Notes: generated by a model from the letters alone, not told the origin. A DNA stretch of 64,000 nucleotides from Chryseobacterium koreense CCUG 49689 (GCF_001045435.1 NZ_LFNG01000004.1:186001-250000); one strand, 5' to 3'. Positions 44,922-53,610 are shown, counted from the first letter of the stretch. A program made the numbers and translations.

Positions 44922-45557
44922 CTATAAGAACTCCCCAATGTCAAAATTCCCCAAATCATTTTTCCGCAAGGTGGAAGAACCGGGTTCTGTTTCAGTTGAA
45001 AGGCTACTATCCAAAAGCTCGGCTATCTTTCGGGAAGCATCCGCCACAGAATTTTCCAATAGGCTGAATAGTTCGGTTCCCTGTAATTTCTGAACTATGG
45101 CTACCGCTGTTTCCTTTTGGGCTGTTTCCAATTTTTCTTTTTGGAGCAATACCCCCACGGAGCTTAGTTCTTCGAAGGTAACCCCTTGGGCAAAACCGTC
45201 ATCGCCATTGGGTATTCCGTACCTGTTCCAGTCTTCTTCCTCATCTTCCAAATCAGGTATATTGCTGAAAACTTCGTCCAGTTCTTCCTGCGGAATTTGA
45301 ATGCTGACGTTTTCGTTTTCGTCATATTCAATGTCTAAATTATCAAGGTTTATCTCCACTTCCTCTATTTGGCTTTCATTGGCAGTGTTTGGCACTGAAT
45401 GGCTTAATTTCGGTTTAGGCTGCCCCATAATATCGGGAAGGTGCGGATTGATTTTTCCCTTTGTCGGCTTTTGCTCCGACCTTTTCTTAATGACAATCTT
45501 GTCCTGCAAAAGCAAGGCAATGACTATCAGCAGGCATATTACAATTACAATCTCCAT
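44922..45557 (-). CDS. TraC-like hypothetical tra protein
   Basis: One N-terminal membrane helix (VIVICLLIVIALLLQDKIV) precedes a highly acidic body (for example DLEDEEEDWN). It follows traB in the same order as CTnDOT traC, so it is named by position only. Its 3' end faces the nuclease gene 16 bases away. A copy of the 10-bp-periodic motif lies inside its coding sequence at 45378-45403. Confidence 0.6.
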   Translation of the reverse strand: MEIVIVICLLIVIALLLQDKIVIKKRSEQKPTKGKINPHLPDIMGQPKPKLSHSVPNTANESQIEEVEINLDNLDIEYDENENVSIQIPQEELDEVFSNIPDLEDEEEDWNRYGIPNGDDGFAQGVTFEELSSVGVLLQKEKLETAQKETAVAIVQKLQGTELFSLLENSVADASRKIAELLDSSLSTETEPGSSTLRKNDLGNFDIGEFL

Positions 45558-45568
45558 AGCTCCAATTA

Positions 45569-46003
45569 TTAAATGGGTTTATACTTATCGTTATAGCTCT
45601 TGGTAATCTGTTCGCCAAATTCCTGAAAGTGATAATCCAACAGGTTATCCAAATAAGCGTAAATACTAATCTTGTCTTCACCAATTACTTGTATAATACG
45701 TGTCAGCTTTTCGTGAAACTCTGGTCGGATATAGACCGTTTTCCCATCACGGGCATTGGTTTCCGACTTTTTGAAAAAGATACTTTCGTAATCGGCTTCG
45801 GTTGCCTTTTTGGTCCTGCTCTTCTCTTTAACCGCAGGCTTTTCCCTTGTCGGTTCTTCCCGCACACTTACTTTCTGCTCCGGTTCATCGGCGGTTTCTG
45901 GCGGAAGCTGTAAGCCCTCTTTTTTTACACCATCTACCATCAGGTTCATCATCAGCTCCTCGTTAATATCGGGCGTTACTTTTTTCTTATTGTCTTTCTC
46001 CAT
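45569..46003 (-). CDS. traB: TraB (DUF3408), conjugal transfer protein
   Basis: The acidic/basic N-terminus is followed by KTVYIRPEFHEKLTRIIQVI, the DUF3408 region, which looks like a ribbon-helix-helix fold. At 144 residues it is normal for the family. It is next to traA, like ParB-type partners beside ParA-type proteins, which suggests DNA binding; this is inference. Confidence 0.8.
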   Translation of the reverse strand: MEKDNKKKVTPDINEELMMNLMVDGVKKEGLQLPPETADEPEQKVSVREEPTREKPAVKEKSRTKKATEADYESIFFKKSETNARDGKTVYIRPEFHEKLTRIIQVIGEDKISIYAYLDNLLDYHFQEFGEQITKSYNDKYKPI

Positions 46004-46007
46004 AGGA

Positions 46008-46775
46008 CTATAATTGAATGATTTTTAAAAATTCGCTCATAAACTCGTCCAACTGGCAGGCTTTCATCAGCCGCTCATCGGGCGGCATCAGGGTTGAGCG
46101 AAATATGGTTTTGCTGTTTACTTCGCTTTCCTTGCGGAAGCGTGTGCTGTTTTTGATTTGGCTTTGCATCAGGCTTAACCCTAACTGTTCGATAAGCTGA
46201 TTATATATACCGTATAGCGGGGTACTTTCCCTTCCATCCACTTGGTTCCAAAACAGGTTAATGGTTTTTATATCGGTTTCTCCTTTCTTCATAATCACGT
46301 CCTGCAAAAGCTGTGTGAAAATGAGCGTACTTTCCATTACCACACGGTCTGCCGTAATGGGCGTAAAAATGTGGTGCATTCCTGCCAGTGCTTTCAGGAT
46401 GCCGGGTGTGTTCACCGTTCCGGGCAGGTCAAAGAATACCACATCAAGTGGCACTGAAGAGCTGCTTACAAATTCGTGGGCTTCTTCCAGTACGCTGTTT
46501 GCCTTGTGCTGTATTATTGGATAGGCTTTTTTGTTGATAGTGGTAAATTGTTTGTACGCCAGCTTTTTCAAAGCCTCGTTTTCCATTATCATTTTCAAAT
46601 CACGGTCTTTCATTTTCATCAGGCTGTGCTGTGGAAAATCCGCATCGAATACGGCAACATTGTAGCCTAACCGGTAGTGCATTGTACTTGCAACAAGCGT
46701 AGTAAAGGTGCTTTTACCTACACCGCCTTTTTGGGATGAAAAGGCGATAAATACTGGTTTTTGTTTTTCGTTCAT
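46008..46775 (-). CDS. traA: TraA, ParA-family ATPase
   Basis: FIAFSSQKGGVGKSTFTTLV at residues ~9-28 is the deviant Walker A, and DVVFFDLPGTVNTPGILKAL the Walker B region, of ParA/MinD proteins. At 255 residues it is a normal TraA of Bacteroidota conjugative elements. It is thought to help position or mobilise DNA. It is the first gene of the traA-B-C unit, with the 4-base-periodic tract directly upstream. Confidence 0.88.
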   Translation of the reverse strand: MNEKQKPVFIAFSSQKGGVGKSTFTTLVASTMHYRLGYNVAVFDADFPQHSLMKMKDRDLKMIMENEALKKLAYKQFTTINKKAYPIIQHKANSVLEEAHEFVSSSSVPLDVVFFDLPGTVNTPGILKALAGMHHIFTPITADRVVMESTLIFTQLLQDVIMKKGETDIKTINLFWNQVDGRESTPLYGIYNQLIEQLGLSLMQSQIKNSTRFRKESEVNSKTIFRSTLMPPDERLMKACQLDEFMSEFLKIIQL

Positions 46776-46777
46776 AT

Positions 46778-47157
46778 TACAACTGTTTTTACTTATTTAT
46801 ATACTCAATTACTTATGTCCGTATCTCCGCAGGCTTCTACCTATATCATCCTGTACATAGGCATATAGGTATGTAATTACTTAGGCAGGTATGCGCTCCA
46901 TTAGCGATGTACCTGAATACTTCTTTAGGATTGTATGCAGATATGCAGGTTTGCATCTGCATATCTGCCGATATGCGTACCTGCATTTTTACTTGCTCAA
47001 CTATCTGTTCAGGTATGTCGGCAGGTATTTTTCTATCTCCGTACAATTGCACTTAGCTACTTTTTTAATCAGGTACTTATGTTGTTACCTGCATACTTAT
47101 CTGCGCCCTTATCTCTGTTTCTATGTACAAAGAAATGCAGATAGATAGGTGCTTATT
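46778..47157. repeat. ~380 bp tract with 4-base periodicity
   Basis: From 46778 the bases split into tetranucleotides beginning with T or C, most often TA: taca, tact, tatg, tatc, tacc, tagg. From 46802 I counted 42 of about 88 words beginning TA, with hardly any TA in other phases. The pattern ends near 47157, where the 10-bp array starts. It is not a 3-base (coding) rhythm, and the open frames across it are by-products. Confidence 0.75.
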
Positions 47158-47162
47158 TCATT

Positions 47163-47197
47163 GTGGCAGTGTTTGGCGTTCAAAGGCAGTATTTGTC
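47163..47197 (-). promoter_or_regulatory. 10-bp-periodic GCCAAACACT array between traA and mobA
   Basis: On the minus strand the units are GACAAATACT, GCCTTTGAAC, GCCAAACACT, GCCAC. They are oriented towards traA, but 388 bases from its ATG, with the periodic tract in between. Confidence 0.5.
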
Positions 47198-47284
47198 CGG
47201 GTATCGCATTGCAATACTCTTAATAAGAGGTAGTTACTTTGTAGAATGATTTTTATTAACGGATTTATGCAAGCATATTTTGAC

Positions 47285-47450
47285 AAATCGGAAAAAATGG
47301 GGAACGGCATCGAGCCGTTTTTCCCTGTTACATTCAATCCGTCCCGCAGGGCGGATTTTTGTGTTCAACAGAACACGGCAAGTTGTGTTCTCAGCATCTC
47401 AAAAGTATTTTCCGATGCAGAACAACTTGCCCTTGCAGGGGGCTGGAAAA
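47285..47450 (+). other. Candidate oriT region upstream of mobA
   Basis: Several inverted repeats cluster here: GAACGGC/GCCGTTTTTC, AATCCG/CGGATT around CCCGCAGGG, GAACAC/GTGTTC, and GGCAAGTTGT (47377-47386) with ACAACTTGCC (47422-47431). The palindrome CCCTTGCAGGG lies next to the last. Such clusters just before the relaxase genes are typical of origins of transfer. The nick site is not identifiable by eye. Confidence 0.45.
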
Positions 47451-47496
47451 CACCTTCCGAAGTCAGGGTTTTGTATAGGTTAAAAATGGATTTATT

Positions 47497-47943
47497 ATGA
47501 ACGAGAACAACAAAAGACAAGTGAGAAAACCCATTGGTCGTCCACTTAAAACAGACCCAGCGATATTCAGGTATTCGCTTTCTCTTAACGAAGAGGAAAA
47601 CGCCAAGTTTCTTGCCCTGTTTGACCAGTCGAATATGGATGTAAAGGCACACTTTATCAAATCCCGCATCTTTGACAAGACGATAAAGACCATTCAGATT
47701 GACAAAGGAACGGTTGATTTTTATATGCGGCTGACCTCTTTTCACAGCCAGTTCCGCAACGTTGGCGTGAATTACAACCAGATTATTAAGCTGCTTTACA
47801 AGAATTTTTCACAGAAAAAAGCATCGGCTTACCTCTTTAAGCTGGAAAAACAGACGGCTGAAATGGCGATGTTATGTAGAAAAATCATTGAACTGACCGA
47901 AGAATTTGAAGCAAAATACCTCAAAAACCATTCTAAAAAGTGA
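47497..47943 (+). CDS. mobA: Mobilisation accessory protein, MobC/MobA-type
   Basis: Basic N-terminus (NNKRQVRKPIGRPLKTDP) and a helical body with FHSQFRNVGVNYNQIIKLLY, the relaxosome accessory (MobC) string. At 148 residues it is normal. It binds oriT and recruits the relaxase. Its stop overlaps the GTG start of mobB. The probable oriT lies immediately upstream. Confidence 0.8.
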   Translation: MNENNKRQVRKPIGRPLKTDPAIFRYSLSLNEEENAKFLALFDQSNMDVKAHFIKSRIFDKTIKTIQIDKGTVDFYMRLTSFHSQFRNVGVNYNQIIKLLYKNFSQKKASAYLFKLEKQTAEMAMLCRKIIELTEEFEAKYLKNHSKK

Positions 47944-49226
47944 TAGCAAAAATCGGTAGGAGCGGAAATTTATATGGTGCATTGGCATACAATAACCTGA
48001 AAATTGAAAAAGAAAACGGACAAATTCTGTTTGCCAATAAGATGATTGAAACCGCAAGCGGTCAATATACGGTTGCGCAATTAGCCCAATCTTTCGCTCC
48101 TTATCTGATAGCCAACCGCAATACCGAGAAACATACGCTGCATATTTCGCTCAATCCCGACCCGAAAGACATCGTAAATGATGATAAATTTCGGGAAATG
48201 GCACAGCAGTATATGCGGGAAATGGGTTACGGCGAGCAGCCTTTTATTGTATTCAAGCATACTGATATTGACCGCAGCCACATTCACATCGTATCGGTAT
48301 GTGTGGACGAGCAGGGCAAAAAGATTTCGGACAAATTTGAGAAAATGCGGTCGATGAATGTATGCCGGGAACTGGAAAAACAATATCATTTAATACCGGC
48401 TACGGACAAAGAACGTAACCAGACTGATAAGGTTTTCCGTCCGGTAGATTATCGGGCGGGCGATGTAAAAAGCCAAATAGCTTCGGTCGTTCGCCACCTG
48501 CCGAACTACTACCAATACCAAACTTTGGGCGAATACAATGCCCTGCTTTCCCTGTTCAATATTACCACCGAGAAAATAGAGGGCGAATTACAAGGAAAAA
48601 TGCAGCAGGGCTTATTATATATTCCGTTGAATGAAAAAGGCGAAAGAGCCGGGCATCCGTTCAAGGCTTCCTTGTTTGGCAAGAGCGCAGGGCTTCCGGC
48701 TTTGGAATTGCATTTTGCGAAATGCAAAACGGCATTGAAAGACAATCCTACCAAGCAGACCCTAAAATCTGCCGTTACCATAGCCCTGAAAACCACAAGC
48801 GATGAACAGGCATTTAAAAAGCAGTTAGGAGAACAGGGCATTAACATAGTAGTGCGCCGGAATGATACAGGACGTATTTACGGTATCACTTTTATTGACC
48901 ACAATTCCAAAACGGTTTGGAACGGTTCACGTTTAGCAACAGAGCTTTCTGCCAATACCTTTAATGATTACTGGAATAACAACATTAAGCCGGAGATAAA
49001 AGAGCCTGATAAGCTAATACCGAAAATAGCAAGGACAAATGATGCAGATCTTCCTGCGGAAGAACCCCACCATTTGTTTGATTTTGTTACTACCGATAAA
49101 AATGAAGACGGGTTGGTTGAAGCGTTGGGCGGTTTGCTCATTCCCGAAGCACAGGGCGAGGATTACGAGGAACAGGATTTTGCCAATAGAATGAAAAAGA
49201 AAAGGAAGCGCAAACGAGGTCAGTAA
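47940..49226 (+). CDS. mobB: Relaxase (MobB, Bacteroidota MOBP-like)
   Basis: The start is GTG, overlapping mobA. The relaxase motifs are HTLHISLNPDPKD (near 72) and KHTDIDRSHIHIVSVCVDEQ (near 106), containing HxDxxxxHxH, the metal-binding histidines. The catalytic Tyr is probably Y14 or Y20 near the N-terminus. At 428 residues it is normal; the C-terminal tail is charged and ends in a Lys/Arg-rich stretch. It nicks oriT and leads the strand into the recipient with TraG-type ATPases and the coupling protein. Confidence 0.88.
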   Translation: MIAKIGRSGNLYGALAYNNLKIEKENGQILFANKMIETASGQYTVAQLAQSFAPYLIANRNTEKHTLHISLNPDPKDIVNDDKFREMAQQYMREMGYGEQPFIVFKHTDIDRSHIHIVSVCVDEQGKKISDKFEKMRSMNVCRELEKQYHLIPATDKERNQTDKVFRPVDYRAGDVKSQIASVVRHLPNYYQYQTLGEYNALLSLFNITTEKIEGELQGKMQQGLLYIPLNEKGERAGHPFKASLFGKSAGLPALELHFAKCKTALKDNPTKQTLKSAVTIALKTTSDEQAFKKQLGEQGINIVVRRNDTGRIYGITFIDHNSKTVWNGSRLATELSANTFNDYWNNNIKPEIKEPDKLIPKIARTNDADLPAEEPHHLFDFVTTDKNEDGLVEALGGLLIPEAQGEDYEEQDFANRMKKKRKRKRGQ

Positions 49227-49244
49227 CAGGTTTTTCTTTGCCTA

Positions 49245-49802
49245 TTATGTAGAAACTTTCAGCCCCAACGCATAGCTCCAATGCAAAATCTTAGGTGCAG
49301 TAGGTGTTTTGAATTGATAAATACCGTAGATGTATAATGCGGAAAGTACAAACGCTCCCCAGCTTAGCCCGATACACCATATACTATCTCGTTCTGTCAC
49401 GCTGAACATACCAGCTACTATTGATTTTATAATGAATGCAGGAACAATGCAGCATAATAAAACACAGATAGCCCACGGTAATATCCATAGCCTCTGGTTC
49501 TTTCTCCGTAATCCTATAATAGTTCCTTTCAAAAAATAAACGATGCAGAAGATGAGGTAGGCAAATAATAGGGAGAATGCCCAAATCTTAAAGTTATCAG
49601 TTTCTTTGCCCCACAATTTTTGCGACAGCAAAAACCCGGCGTAAAAGAACACGCCGAAAATAGCCGCTATTTTTAAGCCGAAAAGAAAAAACTTTATTAT
49701 CCCAGACATTAATCCGGTGGCAGCTTGGCTTTCACCTCTTTTCCGAATTTCATATTCTTCTTCAGTTTCTCCGGGATAAGCATCAGGATTATTCCAATTC
49801 AT
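49245..49802 (-). CDS. Hypothetical membrane protein
   Basis: Four or five hydrophobic helices follow an acidic N-terminus (MNWNNPDAYPGETEEEYEIR). It is 185 residues long and has no recognisable motif. It lies on the opposite strand between mobB and the coupling protein gene, converging with mobB. It may belong to an unrelated unit; its role is unknown. Confidence 0.6.
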   Translation of the reverse strand: MNWNNPDAYPGETEEEYEIRKRGESQAATGLMSGIIKFFLFGLKIAAIFGVFFYAGFLLSQKLWGKETDNFKIWAFSLLFAYLIFCIVYFLKGTIIGLRRKNQRLWILPWAICVLLCCIVPAFIIKSIVAGMFSVTERDSIWCIGLSWGAFVLSALYIYGIYQFKTPTAPKILHWSYALGLKVST

Positions 49803-49928
49803 AGCATTCCTCTTTTAAATCTTGCTTGTTCCAACAGACGAGAATAGCAAAATGGTTTTCACGAGTATAAATTTAAAAAAAATCATTGGATTACCTGAAC
49901 GGTATTGAAGGCTTTATAGCCTCTTAAT

Positions 49929-49953
49929 GCCAAACACTGCCATTCACTGCCAC
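49929..49953 (+). promoter_or_regulatory. 10-bp-periodic GCCAAACACT array upstream of the coupling-protein gene
   Basis: On the plus strand the units are GCCAAACACT, GCCATTCACT, GCCAC, followed by ATTCTTATAG. The last part closely matches the sequence after the array ahead of traE. It is 63-87 bases before the ATG at 50016. It is oriented in the sense direction of the coupling-protein gene. Confidence 0.55.
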
Positions 49954-50015
49954 ATTCTTATAGCCACACAACACAGCTTCTAAATTCACGCCCGAACATT
50001 TAAAATTTTACAAAA

Positions 50016-52016
50016 ATGCAGGGAGAAGACGATTTAAGAGGACTTGCCAAGATAATGGCTTTTATGCGGGCAGTAAGCATCATCATAGTGCTGATGCACC
50101 TTTATTGGTTCTGCTACGGTTTCTTTATAGAGCGTGGCTGGACATTGGAGTTAATCAATAAAATATTAGGCAACTTTCAGCGAACGGCAGGGCTGTTTTC
50201 GCATACCTTATATACCAAAGTCTTCGCTTTGGTTTTGTTGGCTTTGAGCTGTTTGGGAACAAAGGGCGTTAAAGATGAGAAGATAACCTGGTCTAAAATC
50301 TATGTGGCTTTAGCAATCGGTATTATCCTGTTCTTTCTGAATTTCCCTTTACTAAAGCTACCGTTATTAATCGCTACATTTCTGTATATCTTAACCACAG
50401 GTTTAGGGTATATCGCCTTAATGGTCGCTGGCGTTTGGATGAGCCGTTTGCTTCGCAACAACCTGATGGACGATGTTTTCAACAACGAGAACGAGAGCTT
50501 TCAGCAGGAAACCAAGTTGATGGAAAACGAATACTCTGTCAATCTTCCCACGAAGTTTTATTACAAAGGAAAATGGAACAACGGCTGGATTAACATCGTC
50601 AATCCATTCAGGGCATCAATTGTGTTAGGCACTCCGGGTTCGGGTAAATCGTATGCGATTGTAAATAACTACATCAAGCAGCAGATAGAGAAAGGTTTCA
50701 GTATGTACATATACGATTTCAAGTTTGACGACCTTTCTACCATTGCCTACAATCATTTACTGAAGCACAGGGACAAGTACAAAGTACAGCCAAAATTTTA
50801 CGTGATAAATTTTGACGACCCACGCAAGAGCCATCGTTGCAATCCACTCAATCCCGATTTTATGACCGACATATCCGATGCTTACGAAGCGGCTTATACC
50901 ATAATGCTAAACCTCAACCGAAGCTGGATACAGAAGCAGGGCGATTTCTTCGTAGAAAGCCCAATTATCTTATTGGCTGCCATTATTTGGTATCTGAAAA
51001 TCTACGAGAATGGTAAGTATTGTACGTTCCCACACGCCATTGAATTGCTGAATAAAAAGTATTCGGACGTGTTCACGATTTTAACCTCTTACCCCGATTT
51101 GGAAAATTATTTGTCGCCCTTTATGGATGCGTGGCAAGGCGGCGCACAAGACCAGTTACAGGGACAAATTGCATCGGCAAAAATTCCTTTATCAAGAATG
51201 ATTTCGCCGAGCCTTTATTGGGTGATGACAGGCGATGATTTCACGCTCGACATCAACAATCCGAAAGAGCCGAAAATTTTATGTGTAGGCAATAACCCCG
51301 ACCGTCAAAATATCTACTCCGCAGCATTGGGCTTATACAATTCAAGAATTGTAAAGCTCATCAACAAAAAAGGACAGCTTAAAAGTTCGGTTATCATAGA
51401 CGAATTGCCCACCATTTATTTTCGGGGACTGGACAATCTTATCGCAACGGCGAGAAGTAATAAGGTAGCGGTTTGCTTGGGCTTTCAGGATTTTTCGCAA
51501 TTGACGAGGGATTACGGCGATAAAGAAAGCAAGGTAATACAGAATACCGTAGGCAATATTTTTAGTGGTCAGGTGGTTGGAGAAACGGCAAAGAGCCTAT
51601 CAGAACGCTTTGGTAAAGTGTTGCAGAAACGCCAAAGTATGACGATTAACCGCAACGATAAATCTACCTCTATCTCCACACAGTTAGACAGCCTTATTCC
51701 CGCTTCCAAAATCTCAACTTTAACGCAAGGGATGTTTGTCGGTTCTGTATCAGATAACTTTGATGAACGTATCGAGCAAAAGATTTTTCACGCCGAAATT
51801 GTGGTAGATAATGAAAAGGTAGCAGCAGAAAGCAAAGCCTATCAAAAGATACCGCAAATCTTATCTTTTGTAAATGAGCAGGGCGAGGATAAAATGAAGC
51901 AGGAAATTGAAAGCAATTACAAACAGATAAAATCTGATATACTGAATATTGTAGTCAGCGAAATGGAGCGTATCAAGAACGACCCGAACTTACAGCATTT
52001 GGTGCAGGAACAATAG
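50016..52016 (+). CDS. mobC: Type IV coupling protein (VirD4/TraG-type ATPase, MobC of Bacteroidota)
   Basis: Four N-terminal hydrophobic helices, then Walker A GTPGSGKSYAIVNNYIKQ at ~residue 208 and SVIIDELPTIYFRGLDNLIA as Walker B. At 666 residues it is complete. It docks the relaxase-DNA complex at the channel and powers transfer. The gene has its own upstream repeat array. Downstream of it the cargo begins. Confidence 0.88.
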   Translation: MQGEDDLRGLAKIMAFMRAVSIIIVLMHLYWFCYGFFIERGWTLELINKILGNFQRTAGLFSHTLYTKVFALVLLALSCLGTKGVKDEKITWSKIYVALAIGIILFFLNFPLLKLPLLIATFLYILTTGLGYIALMVAGVWMSRLLRNNLMDDVFNNENESFQQETKLMENEYSVNLPTKFYYKGKWNNGWINIVNPFRASIVLGTPGSGKSYAIVNNYIKQQIEKGFSMYIYDFKFDDLSTIAYNHLLKHRDKYKVQPKFYVINFDDPRKSHRCNPLNPDFMTDISDAYEAAYTIMLNLNRSWIQKQGDFFVESPIILLAAIIWYLKIYENGKYCTFPHAIELLNKKYSDVFTILTSYPDLENYLSPFMDAWQGGAQDQLQGQIASAKIPLSRMISPSLYWVMTGDDFTLDINNPKEPKILCVGNNPDRQNIYSAALGLYNSRIVKLINKKGQLKSSVIIDELPTIYFRGLDNLIATARSNKVAVCLGFQDFSQLTRDYGDKESKVIQNTVGNIFSGQVVGETAKSLSERFGKVLQKRQSMTINRNDKSTSISTQLDSLIPASKISTLTQGMFVGSVSDNFDERIEQKIFHAEIVVDNEKVAAESKAYQKIPQILSFVNEQGEDKMKQEIESNYKQIKSDILNIVVSEMERIKNDPNLQHLVQEQ

Positions 52017-52175
52017 CCGAATAGTGAAAGTTCTTTAAATGTTTTGGCAACAATCGCAAGAAATGCAAACTACTTCCCTCGTTTTGTAAAGTGTATGCAA
52101 TGTAAACATTCAATCTTTGCCTTAGTAAATTATTAGAAGTGCGGGGACAGCACTATAATCACTGTCGAAAATAAT

Positions 52176-52376
52176 ATGAAAGGTAAAATTGTAATGTTAA
52201 GTGCGGCTTCTGTTCTTACACTTGGAGCGGCATTGCACGTAGGACACCAACCACCTGCTGACGGTATTTGCCCTTTGGGAAAAATCATTCACGGCAAACA
52301 ATCGAGAGTTGCCGAAAGCAACAAAAAGGCGATTGAGTTTAATGCCGCAACTGAAAAACTTGTTGTTAAAAAATGA
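52176..52376 (+). CDS. Small hypothetical, possibly exported protein
   Basis: Sixty-six residues, opening MKGKIVMLSAASVLTLGAAL, which looks like a signal or membrane helix, then HVGHQPPADGICPLGK with a single Cys and two His. The arrangement might bind metal, fitting the resistance genes downstream, but this is a guess. The preceding gap (52017-52175) has a short hairpin, GTGC/GCAC around 52140-52152. Confidence 0.45.
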   Translation: MKGKIVMLSAASVLTLGAALHVGHQPPADGICPLGKIIHGKQSRVAESNKKAIEFNAATEKLVVKK

Positions 52377-52455
52377 TGAACGCAGTTACAGCAAAGAGTA
52401 ACAATATAAGGTTGCTCTTTGCTTTTTTTAATTTAATCAGCTTACATATAAAATT

Positions 52456-52704
52456 ATGTTTCACTTACATTTAGCAGGTCTTTTGACCTTTGAATTATTG
52501 ACGTTGATTGCAGCCGTTTTTTTGAGGATTTACATAGACAGGCATTCGCTTGGAAAATGGTATCGCCATTTCAGTAAAGTCGTTCTTGTGATGCTTCACC
52601 TCATCCTTGTTGCAACCATTGTTCACGGCATTATTCATCATTTTCATTCAGGGCATCATACACCGCCACACCACAACGGAATGGAGCAGCACTCAAACCA
52701 TTAG
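52456..52704 (+). CDS. Small His-rich membrane protein
   Basis: Two hydrophobic helices are followed by a His-rich tail (IIHHFHSGHHTPPHHNGMEQ), 82 residues in all. The tail looks like a metal-buffering segment. It lies before the AraC-like regulator and belongs to a group of His-rich small proteins of the metal cargo. Function and partner are not known. Confidence 0.55.
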   Translation: MFHLHLAGLLTFELLTLIAAVFLRIYIDRHSLGKWYRHFSKVVLVMLHLILVATIVHGIIHHFHSGHHTPPHHNGMEQHSNH

Positions 52705-52717
52705 CCTGTATTTTGAT

Positions 52718-52725
52718 TACCTTTG
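52718..52725 (+). promoter_or_regulatory. -7 box of the araC-like gene, possibly leaderless
   Basis: TACCTTTG fits TAnnTTTG and starts 14 bases before the ATG at 52732. The start site would fall near the start codon. No clear -33 TTTG lies at the usual distance. Confidence 0.5.
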
Positions 52726-52731
52726 TAAGCG

Positions 52732-53610
52732 ATGTTTGATATTTCAACGGAACATAAAAAGAAAATCAATGCAGTTATCAACTTCATTCAGCAAAACCCG
52801 CAAGAGGAGCTTTCGTTAGCACAACTTGCGGGCATCGCTAATTATTCGCCTTTTCATTTCCAAAAAATATTTAAGCAGGTAACTGGCGAAAGCCCGAAAC
52901 AGTTTATCATAAAGGTAAGAATGATAAATGTTGCCCATTATTTGCTCACACATACGCACAAATCCATTACCGAAATTGCACTGGATAACGGTTTTGCTTC
53001 ATCTTCTACATTTGCAAGGAGCTTTAGGAATTTCTTTGGTATTTCGGCAGAGGAATTGCGGAACATTCCGTCAAAAGACCACACGACTATTACAAAGTAC
53101 CTGAAGCATATAAAAATCAATGGGAACTTTTTCGTAAATGATAATAACGGCAGGGAAAAGGATTTGAGCATTGAAATAAAAAAAGCCCAATCGCTTAAAG
53201 TCATTTTTGTAAATGCACCTTTAACAGACATCGGAGAAATTCATAAGAGTTTCAAAAGAGTTATTCAGTTTGCAGAGGCAAGGGATTTACTGACTGTGAA
53301 CACGCAATTTGTCGGCATTGTCAATCCACACGCAGGCATATATCAGGCAGGAATAACGTTACAGGCACATCAGGAGATACCCAAAGGCATTGATATACTA
53401 AACATTGACGGCGGAAAGTTTGCCGTATGTGGCATTACAGGCGATACAAAACAAATATTCCATACTTTTCACAGCTTATACGAATGGCTGCATCAAAGCC
53501 CTTACAGGATTAAACAACCTTTTGCATTTGAGATTTTACCGCAAAGCCCGCTGACAAATCCTTACGAAAATATGGAGAGAGCAATCCATATTCCTGTTGA
53601 GCCTGTGTAA
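52732..53610 (+). CDS. AraC-family regulator with GyrI-like ligand domain
   Basis: The N-terminal ~105 residues hold the double HTH of AraC proteins (LSLAQLAGIANYSPFHFQKI and ITEIALDNGFASSSTFARSF). The rest (~140-292) is a GyrI-like/SOUL-fold effector domain (KVIFVNAPLTDIGEIHKSFK to FEILPQSPLTNPYENMERAI). At 292 residues it is normal for the Rob/SoxS-like group with C-terminal GyrI domain. As the first regulator of the metal cargo, it may control those genes; the inducer is unknown. Confidence 0.85.
   Translation: MFDISTEHKKKINAVINFIQQNPQEELSLAQLAGIANYSPFHFQKIFKQVTGESPKQFIIKVRMINVAHYLLTHTHKSITEIALDNGFASSSTFARSFRNFFGISAEELRNIPSKDHTTITKYLKHIKINGNFFVNDNNGREKDLSIEIKKAQSLKVIFVNAPLTDIGEIHKSFKRVIQFAEARDLLTVNTQFVGIVNPHAGIYQAGITLQAHQEIPKGIDILNIDGGKFAVCGITGDTKQIFHTFHSLYEWLHQSPYRIKQPFAFEILPQSPLTNPYENMERAIHIPVEPV

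Noticed and set aside
46846-47148. Open frames on both strands in the periodic tract
   Set aside because: They arise from the 4-base rhythm, which produces repeated Tyr/Cys/Arg patterns; no start signal or homology.
46778-47197. CRISPR array
   Set aside because: No constant repeat separated by unique spacers of equal length; the tract is a 4-base rhythm followed by a short 10-bp-periodic array.
47246-47500. 84-codon open frame upstream of mobA
   Set aside because: It covers the inverted repeats of the probable oriT and overlaps the mobA start; better explained as a non-coding transfer origin.
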